The translations under genes and the position numbers were made by a program. Shown one piece after another: positions 12,101 to 21,898 of a stretch of 64,000 bases of DNA (within the stretch, counting starts at the first letter, position 1; the number at the start of each line of letters is the position of its first letter). The stretch comes from Protonemura montana (taxonomy: Eukaryota; Arthropoda; Insecta; Plecoptera; Nemouridae). The notes under the pieces were generated by a model. It was not told where the DNA came from, searched no databases, and saw only the letters and a list, made by a program, of their open reading frames with translations. The stretch is taken from assembly GCA_947568835.1 (NCBI GenBank), contig OX387606.1, forward strand, positions 17,703,940 to 17,767,939, in the 5' to 3' direction.

Positions 12101-15100
12101 ATTAGTCGAGATGGCTTTCAAATTGGTGGTTCTAATAAAACATAGATAATCTATTGATTAGTGTTCAGTAAGAATATTATTTGTATCAAAGACAACGGGG
12201 CAAAGCAAAAATGTCCTAGAATAATTGTCTAAAATCCTGGTTAAAAATTATAAATTCTAGTGGCATAGCACAAGTGACAACAGCAGATACATGAAATTAC
12301 CATGAATCGAGCCCACTGGCCCACCTTGAGTTCCAATGCTAACCCTTATATAATTGCCAGACAAAACGTAGGAAACTCATTGGAAACCTATCATTATTTA
12401 CATCTTACATGCATAATGCAAGCCAAACCTTGAAAAAAACAATTATTATGATATTGTACCTGCCAAGTGAAGCAGAGCAATGTGATCTAGATTGTTAAAT
12501 AAAGAGTGTTTTCTTAGTGATTCATGGCAGTGTAGGGACCTTGAAAGCAGGTTGCTCAACTCACCTCAATCTCTGCCTTGAGCTGGGAGACCTCAAGGTC
12601 GGAGTATGAAGTGCGAAGCTCTAGTTGGTCGTTGCCTTGTTCGAGCAGTCGTCGCTCCAGGTTTTGTTTCTCTGTTGCTACCGACTCCTGCTCCATGCGC
12701 GCGCGCTCCAACTCTTTCTGGAGCCATACAATGGGAAGACGTGGAGTTATGGGCACGTTCAGCATCGAAAAGAATCCTGGAGGAAACTGTCTAAGACTAG
12801 GCAGGAAAAAAATAGCTTGTGCCATCATTTCAAAAGGGTGTTGAAAAAGGGGGTTGAAAATGTAAATGGGGTGGGGGGGCACTAATTAAAGATTGAGTTT
12901 TTTGTTTATCTTTAGCATACCCCTCAGGACTGGTTGATTTGTAGTAACTACTTATTTCATGCAAAATAGGCACCTTTAAGTGAGCGGGTTATTTCTGCAC
13001 ACACATTGACCTACAAAATTATTTTACCCCTAACAAGTACTCCACTTAGAATCAAGCATATGACTTCGTTTGGAAGTCGATAGTGGAAGAAATTGTATTT
13101 CAGAAAACTGTCACATCTTAGTCATGGATTTCTTATTTTCCATCTTATACTAATCGCAAAGCTGTGGGAAAACTACACAAGATATAAAAAAATAGCTAGC
13201 AACAAAAACTTATCAAACTTAGTATTGAATGGGTAAAGAAAAGAGGCACTTGAAGCCAACAAGCACATTATTTATAGGGCAGAAAGTACACCCCAAGTTG
13301 CAAGGAATAAAGAGCGAAAGAAGAACATGATCATAAATAATTAACTGCCTGAAATGAAAGATTTATAATTGAAATGACATGACCTGAGGCTGCCGTAAGA
13401 CAAAGTTTCATGGACTTGTTGTTTAAATACGCTGTCATAAAGATAGCAGGCTTTTTAACTAGCGTTTGTTATAGCAATGAGTAATAGGTATAAACAGTTA
13501 AAAAAATCTCCTCAATTAGGCAACAAATTCCTGCGCTAAAAATAAATTGATAATGTTTGAAAGCAGCTGAAGATTCAGTGCTTCCTGACTTCTGACCTTG
13601 CTCATAAACCAATTTACATCCACTAGGAATTAATGTCAATTGATATTGTGGGCTTGTTTGTAGCACAGCATTTTAAGGCAGCTAATGAGGTCATGAGCAA
13701 ACAATTTATCCAAAGCTTATAAGAATGTTATCTATGCAACTTCCAGAATAAATGAAAACAAAGAAAAAAATCTATGTTACATCACCAATCTGGCACTGGC
13801 TAGTTTTCACAGCATTACTTGTAGATCTAATGGATTGATTCCCATTTCTCACAAAACAGAACTTAAGGTTATTTCTCAGTCTATGTGATTCTTAGCTATT
13901 AGTGAAATATTTTTCTAGATCTGTTATCTACTCTCAGAAAAAGCTAAGCTTTGTAGCTAATAAATCTCTACTTAACACAAAAAAAGAATACTATTTGGTA
14001 TGTTCATTACTTTCCAAGTGGTTCAATTCATAATCAATTCAATTCAATTCAATTCAATGTCAAAAATGATCCTTCAACTTTCCATGCCGTAGTAGAGATT
14101 TGGAGATTGAAAGTACAAGAAAATAATCTTTACCTGTAGGTGGTCAAGAGCCTGCTCTGCCTTATGAAGACCTTCCATGTCTTTCATCATGCGATGAAGA
14201 TGTCGTCGGGAGTTTTTGTTCTGGTAATACGCGTACCAACAGCTTACTAAAGCTCCCAGTAACAATGTTACTAGCACCAAATCCTTCATGTAGTTATTGT
14301 AATCTGCATAGGAAAAGAATATTTGATTGTTTGTTCTTTAACGTATGTATGTAAATATCCGAGAAGAATTGAAAATTATTTTCCTCACCTTTAGGTGCAC
14401 CAAATAAGACGACATCCATTGCTTTCAGGGCAATCTTTTGTTTGTGGATAGGATCCTTGATTCCGAGAATGTTATTAAGATAATACATGTTATTGACTGC
14501 CAATCTGCAACATAGAAAAATATTACACTTCTATATAACATAGTTTGTAGTACCTACGTATATTGACGGAGCATTACGTACATTTTTAGCAGAAGAATAA
14601 TTAAATGATGGATTACAGATTAGGTACACACCGTGGTAAGCTAGCTCCTGTGACACGATGTCGTATGAAAATGGGAATGTACTGCGGTAACTCGACGTTT
14701 GAAGCCAGCCATTCTGTTGTCTGCTCTACCGTCCAATTGTGGACCTGAAATCAAAGGATTACTTTTATCTCAAGAAGTTTATTAAAAATCACATGTAAGT
14801 AACAAATAATTGAGTTATTTTTGTTTTTAAACAGTGCAAGAAAACACATAAGAATGTGCACATAATGTGCAACACATAAGAAAGGAGCAAGAGGCATGCA
14901 GAACGCAATGGCTTTGGAAGTCAGGTAACTCTTTGATCTCTGCTGCAAAAATGTACTTGTTTTTCAAAACTTATGATTACAGTGAGAAGTGTCAATTACC
15001 TCTGATCGGATCCAGGCCTCCCAAAGCTCGCGCACCGAGATATGGCCATCATCGTTAAGATGAAAAGCCTGTTGCCTCCGCTCATAGCCTTGTTCATATT

Positions 15101-15883
15101 TCAGTTCTTCTCTTAGGAACTAAAAACAGGATTTTTTTTCATAAAACCTAGTACTACTAAAAATGCTGTTGGCATTATGATAATTACTATAGAATGCTGG
15201 CTGGCTTTGATAAGATAGTTAAAGCAATTATGCTGGACTTTTTGCTATCATAGTAAAAGGTGGCTAAAAAGTATATACAATATTAGAAGGCAATTTCTAA
15301 TGGTTACTCTAATGCAAAATGAGGAAAATTTGTCAGTGCCCTGCCAATGAGTGTATCTGGACCAAACATGTTCTCTTACCTCATCTGACTCTGATAGGTC
15401 TACATTTCCGTTGGCATCGTCATCCAATTGTCCATGAAGTGTTCGAATGGCTTCAAGCCCAATACGGTCTTGAGCTGCCAACGTGAGACAAGCAACATCA
15501 TCATTGCAGTGCTCCCCTGCACCAACCACTGGAATAGATGTTGGCACCTGTTGATCTCAAGTGTCCGCAAGAACCACGGCAACTATACGCCACAACATAC
15601 CTCTACGCCAGCATATAAATTGTAAAGAGAATAAATTATTACCTGGCTCGTAGCTTGCAGACTGAGCCGACATTGCGTCTGCTAACACTGAATGTGCACT
15701 AGAGGATCTGTCTAATCCTTTGCTGTATGTGGTGGAAGATTTGTCTGGCGTAGGAGATGGAGGAACAGTTGTTGGTCTGTCTTGTAGCTTTTCCTTAATA
15801 ATATCGGTCTCACATTTACCTCCATTGCACCAGTAAGTGGATATCAGGCAAAGAATTATAACAGTTTGGGTAGTTCTTTGCAT
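6168..15883 (-). CDS. Stim: Stromal interaction molecule (STIM), ER calcium sensor
   Basis: STIM senses ER luminal calcium and opens Orai channels (store-operated entry). There are 13 coding exons: 15883-15643, 15528-15380, 15119-15000, 14744-14632, 14504-14389, 14303-14134, 12717-12565, 11570-11403, 10141-9883, 9375-9310, 7149-7008, 6910-6823 and 6410-6168. They total 2028 nt, or 675 aa. In order: a signal peptide (1-~21); a Ser/Thr/Pro linker; an EF-hand with loop DDDANGNVDLSE (about 112-125) and a hidden second EF (NDDGHISVRELWEAW); a SAM domain (171-246) with the NWT glycosylation site; a membrane helix (255-273); coiled coil 1; the CAD/SOAR Orai-activating region (about 355-460, APPTGLQQWLQLTHE, STHGKSIDEVDRSI); an acidic patch DDLDDD; and a Lys/Arg-rich tail RRKKRKLFPFSRKSK. 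The intron 6911-7007 uses a GC donor. Exon 1 probably follows a 5' UTR intron (acceptor at 15892). Recognition is very strong. Confidence 0.96.
7150..9309 (-). other. Stim: Largest STIM intron
   Basis: This 2.16 kb intron separates the short exon encoding the acidic DDLDDD patch from the Ser/Glu-rich exon. It is AT-rich. I see no gene, repeat family or RNA gene in it. Confidence 0.7.
12718..14133 (-). other. Stim: STIM intron between the membrane-helix exon and the coiled-coil exon
   Basis: A 1.4 kb AT-rich intron. The only structure I see is a short pentanucleotide array near its 5' end (about 14034-14058). No gene-like frames are present. Confidence 0.7.
14034..14058. repeat. Pentanucleotide microsatellite (ATTCA)n
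   Basis: About five tandem copies of ATTCA in a STIM intron, next to the exon encoding the membrane helix. Confidence 0.85.
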
Positions 15884-15891
15884 CGTAGGTC

Positions 15892-16348
15892 CTAGATTAA
15901 AATAACAACAGTGGTCTTGCCCACTTTAGCCTACAAAGTAGGATTGACTTCTCTACGTGCCGTAGTTTCACAAACGCCCATTAGTTCACTGTTCTTGAAT
16001 ACTTAACCGTTCTCATTTTTCACGAAATATGTCAATAAAGTGGAGCTAATCCACAATAGTACCGCAGGAAGAAAATATTGAAATATCTAGCCTAGTTTCC
16101 AGCCTCAAGGTTCTAGGATTTCTTGTAGGTCCGTTCCGTCATTTGGCGAGGCCAGCCAAACTGACCACAGCGCCTCGTTCGGAGAACATGCGCAAATTAT
16201 GACATCTGACACATGACAGCTGGCTGTCTGCTTCGAAAACTTCGAGAACGTGCGAAATGTTACATTTGTATTGCAAGGAAATAAATAAACTTCGTACAGC
16301 CTCATTCCAGACTGCTACACTGTTAGACCCAGAGTGTGTGTGTTTTTA
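15892..16348. promoter_or_regulatory. Shared upstream region of STIM (leftward) and TAF1C (rightward)
   Basis: The two start codons face away from each other, 465 bases apart. This stretch must therefore hold the promoter of TAF1C and either the promoter or the 5' UTR intron of STIM (an acceptor-like CTAG|G lies at 15891-15895). I recognise no clear TATA box, which would fit a housekeeping bidirectional promoter. Confidence 0.55.
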
Positions 16349-18719
16349 ATGGATCTCCCTGCATCAACGTCAAGTGTCCTTCGTCAGCCTGGGAGAGAAA
16401 GAATCTTGCCAGAAATTAAAGCAGCAGAACTCGTTACTCACCCGCACCATGTGCTTGCTGAAAACAACTTGTATGCCGAAGAAAATATACGTATAGATTC
16501 TGATGTTTATTCATTGAAATCTACAAACCATTTGCCATATTTGCCTCCAAACTCAATTGGAAACAATAGCACTGGAGTTGTCAATTGGGATCCTGTTTCT
16601 AATTTAGTTCATGAAAAACAGCATTGGAATGAACGCACCAGTTACATTATCAAGGCATATGGAAGCAAATATCTTAAAACCTACGATGCATTGTTTCCTG
16701 AACCAGGAAAATTTAACCTAACCATGCCAAAGTATATGGGAGACTTCTTGGAAATTGTCGATCAAGACCCGGACTGTGAATTTCATGGGGTAAGTAGCAA
16801 CCTCTAGTCTCGTTTATCTTAACAATTTTTTAGTAGATATATTTAAGAATTTAAGTTTGTTTTCTTTCAACTGTAGGTCACTAACTGGTTCTTCTCAGGT
16901 GGAAGATTGAGCCACATTAATATTGAAGGGCAGACTGTTCTGCTGTCTTCTTGTGGACCAAAGAATGAAAATCTCTGTAAGAAAATGATGTTTTATAATT
17001 AATCTACAAATATCATAAAGCAGCAGACTTAAAGTTTTTATTGTTGTATTTTATAAATCTAGTCACACTATAATTTGTTTTAAAATATTTCAGATTTGAT
17101 ACCGTTAGATCATGACGAAGAGCTGGGATGGCTTCCTGTGTTATCTGCTTCAAGCAAATTAGAGCTACAAGAATCATGTATCCATCAAATTGTAGGAAAG
17201 AGCAACAACACGTATGGCTTGATAGGTATTAAACGAAGAAATACATGCTCTCTTTACGAACTCACTCCTGAGGGTGGATGTTTTAAACTCGAGGGGATGC
17301 ATAGTACAAAAAGTAATAAGGTTTACACGTCAATGGACATAAGCGAAGAAAATTATGGTCATTATTGCACTTCTGGAGTAGGCCGCCAAGTTACGCTCTG
17401 GGATTCTGTTAGCAAAATTCCACTTTCATCACACATAGTGAAGAAACCAAAATATGATTTGCAAATTCCATGGAGCAGCATACACTTTGTGAAAGAAACG
17501 TTTTCGCTGCTGTTATCGGACACATGCAGCTTAAACTTTTTAGATACGCGGGTAAATATTGAGAAATCCTTGAATAATTATCTAAGCCTTGGTAGAAATT
17601 AAGAGCTAATGAAAGAATATTTTTCATTTTTAGGTGCCATTTGATAAACCAGCCCTGACTTTCTACCCACGAGACAGTCTGCACATTCTTTCACCATGTG
17701 ACGACATATCGCTAGTATTTCCCAGTACAGCGTCGGAAAACGCAATCTACATTGCTACGAGCCACCACTTATGTCAATACGATCCTCGCACTGTGGGTAT
17801 TGTAAAGCGGTGGAGTCATATGCTTCAATCACCGCCTCTGTACAGCCAAACAGTAGTAGAAAACGTTGACCGAGAATGGATTTGTATAGCAAATCAAGAA
17901 CCAGCGGAAGTCGAAATCATCGTAAATGGCATGCTGGGTGGTAGTGATTTTGATAATTTGACATTCCCATTCATGCCTTCAACTTTAGTTGAATCACTGC
18001 ATGAAAGAAATCTTAATGGACAGTTGCTCAATCCGCGAGCAAAGCAACGACTTAGAGCAAGTGTAACTGGGGTTATGCTTCTCCCAACAAACAAGCCAGA
18101 TTCTCTGCAAGTGTTAACACAAACATCTCTGGGGGACATTTTTACACAAGAGGTGACTCGAGCAAATGCAGTTGAAGAACGAGATTCAGTCTCACTTTTT
18201 AGCAACTGGGAAAATGATGTTGTAAACCTCAACAAAACCCCTCAATTGTATACAACTGACAAGAAAGACCTAAGTGCTCTCTTTGAAGACATTCAAGATC
18301 CTGAGCTCAAATTACCTCCATTCAACCATAGTGTATTCCTGAATGATTCCATACGAGCATCAAAGAGTAAATTAATAAAATATAAAGACAAGCTGGCTCC
18401 AGAGCTCTTAGCAGCTTGGAAGATTGAAGACCAGCCAGATTGGGATGCTAATCATGAAGAATCTGACTTTGATGAACTGGATGGAAGTTTGGAAACAATT
18501 CCTCAAATCAGACCTGCAAAATCAATGCGGCTCATGTCAGAGCCATTACCGAGTTTATTGACAGTTCAACTTCCATCAGGCACTCCTTCTAAAGGCAATA
18601 CAGGCAAAAATATTGCGCAAGTATCTCAGTCAACGCCTACCTTACTGCGAGTTTTAGCTCCAGGGAAAAGAACTCCGTCATCAGCAGCTAAACAAAGAGC
18701 CAATGTTTCTGGATTTTAA
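16349..18719 (+). CDS. Taf1c: TAF1C-like RNA polymerase I TBP-associated factor
   Basis: Subunit of the SL1/TIF-IB complex that brings RNA polymerase I to rDNA promoters in the nucleolus. There are four exons: 16349-16789, 16877-16976, 17094-17551 and 17634-18719. They total 2085 nt, or 694 aa, with all phases closing. The ATG at 16349 is the first in frame. Similarity to animal TAF1C is seen in several blocks: a beta-propeller-like middle (YTSMDISEENYGHYCTSG, then VTLWD); HLCQYDPRTVGIVKRWSHML followed by QSPPLYSQ, matching the TAF1C DERLPL...KWNHGLPSPPL block; VTGVMLLPTNKPDSL then LGDIFTQE; and a basic Ser/Thr-rich tail ending in GF, as TAF1C proteins do. The gene is divergent, so the name is a homology call by eye, but several collinear blocks agree. 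An AATAAA follows 73 bases after the stop. Confidence 0.82.
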
Positions 18720-18791
18720 GCAATTTAATTTATAAGCTTTCAAGCTTAACTGCATTTTCTATTATGTTATTAGCTATGTATTGTAGTTTTA

Positions 18792-18797
18792 AATAAA
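18792..18797 (+). terminator. Polyadenylation signal of the TAF1C gene
   Basis: Canonical AATAAA, 73 bases past the stop codon, followed by T/G-rich sequence (tgtgtatttttttgtgt) typical of a cleavage region. Confidence 0.8.
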
Positions 18798-19354
18798 TTT
18801 CTCTGTGTATTTTTTTGTGTAAACTATTAACGAAAGCAATAATCACAATCCTATCCCGACAACAATGCGTCTTCTGTGGATTGGTATCGTTTGCAAATAT
18901 TTAGATAATAATATGAAGTTGACCTATGTTTTGAGAGGGCGGGACAGAATAAGTGATCTTAATCATCAATCCCCGACTGTTAAATATTCAGAAACAAAAT
19001 AATTGACTCTAAGGAAAAAGCTGCAGTAAATTTTCATTTAGATACGGTATCAATGGTAGCATTTGATGAAAGTCGTTCCTTTCAGCCCACAGCAAAACCA
19101 CAGGATAGAGATTGTGCTCGAAATATGTGCCAAAATACACATGTACCTCTTTAGAGAAGTAGTAGAACTATATTCCTAACCTCCAAATATTTTTACCTCT
19201 ACTAGAATCAAGAATGATCGAATATTTTGTGATGCTTCTTAGGTATTGACGGTATTGGTGTTGATTTATGCTAAATCAATGTAATAAAATATAGTTTTTA
19301 TTTTACTCTGGTAATAATGTTGGCAGTCAAAGAGCAGTGTGCTTCAAGTCTAGC
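18798..19354 (+). other. Spacer between TAF1C and COX16, including the COX16 promoter
   Basis: About 0.55 kb of unremarkable DNA. COX16 transcription must begin here. I recognise no motif. Confidence 0.55.
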
Positions 19355-19785
19355 ATGTTAGAAAAACTTGATAGTAACCAAAGAAATATGCTAAAAGTAA
19401 ACATGAAAGAACTAAATCTTCTGTATGAGAAAACTTCAAGAGCATTGAATCGAAAATCTATTCGATATGGAATACCGTTCCTAGTTCTTGTTCTGGGGGG
19501 ATCGTTTGGACTGAAAGAATTTGCCCAAATAAGGTTTGTAGCCCAACTTGCCCTAAGTAAACAAATATTACCCACCACATATAATTTTGAAATTAACACT
19601 TGATTCCTTTATCCCTTAGGTATCAATTTGCCAGACATCAGCCTGTGAAGCCAGAAGATGTAGAAAAGAAAGGTGGCAAGATGAAACAGCCAGGGGAAGT
19701 TACTCTAGAAACCGAGTTTGAGAAAATTAAAACGATTGACTTAGATAATTGGACACAAACGAGAGGTCCTAGACCATGGGAATAA
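19355..19785 (+). CDS. Cox16: COX16, cytochrome c oxidase assembly factor
   Basis: Small inner-mitochondrial-membrane protein needed for assembly of the COX1/COX2 module of complex IV. Two exons, 19355-19533 and 19620-19785, join as AG|G. They total 345 nt, or 114 aa. Seen: a single membrane helix within [19 protein letters not shown], then [26 protein letters not shown] and the family signature RGPRPWE at the C-terminus. The core aligns with human COX16 ([24 protein letters not shown], shown here split in two: [15 protein letters not shown] and LREFSQIRY). The ATG at 19355 gives an N-terminal extension relative to vertebrates; in-frame ATGs at 19391 and 19406 are alternatives. Confidence 0.92.
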
Positions 19786-19904
19786 TTAAATATGCTATGT
19801 AGAAATTCTGTAGAAATTAAAATACTGTGTATAAATTGTAGAGTCTCAGTTATTGAACCATGAACCACACAACAAATCACCAAAACACCCCACCGAATGT
19901 AGAT

Positions 19905-20228
19905 GAAATCTTATTTAAATTGCAAACGCTTGCAATGCGCGGGGTATTTTATTATTATCAACACTATATCCGTTTCAAAAATGTATGCCCAAACGGACAC
20001 TCAAACCCTGATCTCCACCTGTTGCGGGTGTTGCTCTAACCCATTGAGCTACTTGGACACTGGCTTTTGAGACGATTTTAGTATATTTGATAAGAATGAC
20101 AGATCTCCAAAGAGTAGACTCCAAGGAGTTTGGGTATCAATTTTTGAGATGGTTTTAGCTCTGGTTTTAGTGTTGATAATGATCATATACCTCGCACATT
20201 GCAAGCGCTTGCAATTTAAATAAGATTT
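19905..20228. repeat. Inverted-repeat element containing a tRNA-derived SINE copy
   Basis: The left arm (about 19905-19990) and right arm (about 20131-20228) are inverted copies of each other. Both contain the reverse-complementary track around attattatcaacacta and a TTGCAARCGCTTGCAA core. A tRNA-like segment lies on the minus strand at 19986-20058: D arm GCTCAATGGGTTAGAGC and a T-arm-like GGTTTGAGT. The interior between the arms also carries part of the SINE 5' module (agatctccaaagagtag). The best reading is two SINE copies head to head, one truncated, or a foldback element. Confidence 0.75.
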
Positions 20229-20330
20229 CATTTAAATTCAACGCGTCCAACGTCAAATTGGAGTTCCTCGAGTTTGACAGGTTGTGACATGGTATTGCAT
20301 CACTAGCAAAATCACTAGCTTTGATCACTA

Positions 20331-20560
20331 GAATCAGATTGACTGTGAGTATTCACAGCCTCTTGGTTCTACTCCTTGGAGATCTGTCATTCTCAACAAA
20401 TACACTAAAATCATCTCAAAAGCCAGAGTCCAAGTAGCTTAATGGGTTAGAGCAACACCCGCGATAGGTGGATATCGAAGTTCGAGTCCCCGTTTGGGCA
20501 TCAATTTTTGAGATGGTTATAGCTTTGGTTAAAGTGTTGATAATAATAATTCACCCCACC
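20331..20560 (+). repeat. tRNA-derived SINE copy 2
   Basis: Order: a 5' module with a perfect hairpin CTGTGA-GTAT-TCACAG (20343-20358), ctactccttggagatctgtc, then a tRNA-like unit at 20428-20500, then a tail ending in gttgataataataa. The tRNA-like unit has box A (TAGCTTAATGGGTTAGAGCA) and box B (AGTTCGAGTCC). Its ends pair over seven positions (GTCCAAG with TTTGGGC plus G-U pairs), as an acceptor stem would. It is not a working tRNA: the T stem is poor and it is embedded in a repeat. Confidence 0.8.
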
Positions 20561-20565
20561 AAAGA

Positions 20566-21898
20566 TTTTTATTTCATTTTAAAATTGCAGATTTAGCTGT
20601 AGGTGATGCGTAGGTACATATTCCTAGATCAGATGTTTAATATATTTTATTTGGCCAGAAAAACATTGTACAACTTAAATACAGTTGAATGCAGTCATTC
20701 AAATGCCAATAAAGAGCAATCTCTTAATTAATCATATTTTTCCAGAAATATTTTCATATATCTTCTAAAATCTTTAATTTTGGTTGCAAAGACTATGAAG
20801 TTCACAAATCCATTTTTTTCTGGTGTAAGTAGTATATTATTATTTGTAACAGAAGATTATCATTTAATTTGTTAACAAAACAAAGTACATGAGGCATTCT
20901 GAGTAATAAGGAGGTAATTCACAAACTTGGTACTGAAAGGTAATTTTGATGATTAAAATACCTATTTACAAAAAATATATTTACATGTAAATAGATACTC
21001 ACAAATTTGACGATTGCATCTAGGTATCAAGCTTATCTACACATAAAGAACGTTACAATATGTTTACAAAACGCGTAGTGCAATTAGAAAGAAAAAAACG
21101 CTCAACAGTTTCAGGATTCACCCTCAATACCTACCAATTAATAAAATTATTTGAAAACAAAACATTCATGAAAAAAATTTAAACAGTTATTTACACACTT
21201 TTATGCATAGCTCAGCAGGTTGAGTATACTAAATTATCTTCGAATAAACATACTATTGTTTTGTTTCTTCACTTCTAGAAAGTGTCCTACTCATCAAGAT
21301 ACTTTATTTTATTCTTATTTAACTAGCAAGGTTAATGATGATAGTGTAGGGAACTGAAATAGGTAGTATGAAGTTAACAAAAAAAAAGTATAAATCTATA
21401 TTTCTGTACGGAAAAAAAAACTACCCATGAAGAAGGTTTAAGGTAATTAAAAAATTACGTAGTAGTTAAAAGTTATTTCTTGGCTAGTAAAAACTCTTTC
21501 AGTCATCCCATTAAATATGAACTTCATTGGTTCATGGATTCATGAGAATTTAATATGGAATACTGCTTCAAGCTTTAGTGATGATTTTTGGTTCCGATTA
21601 ATTTCCAATTTAAAATAGAAACTTTTGTATAAGCTTACTATCCAAAGATTTCAGTGATTACTAATTAGATTGACTATTTTCTGGCAACAGACGAATACAT
21701 TTCAGCGATCATCTCTTCTTTACTTAAATACAATCAAAATAATATATACTTGGTTCATTACGATAAAATATAGGCGAGCGTCGCATTCCGAAACGTTATG
21801 CGCGAACCCCGTAAATGGCACCGGTTCGATGTCGGCATTCGAAGCCAACAGCATGTCCATGACATAAGCTGCCTAAAATTCACTCGGCTAGTCAGCCT
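20566..21898 (-). other. Intergenic DNA and CP190 3' UTR
   Basis: AT-rich DNA after the repeats. The right part is the 3' UTR of CP190, read leftward from the stop at 21899. I see no gene-like frame and no clear single poly(A) signal among several candidates. Confidence 0.6.

Noticed and set aside
20428-20500. Functional tRNA gene
   Set aside because: Box A, box B and the acceptor pairing are good, but the T stem is poor, the anticodon assignment is unclear and the segment is part of a repeat present in at least three copies.
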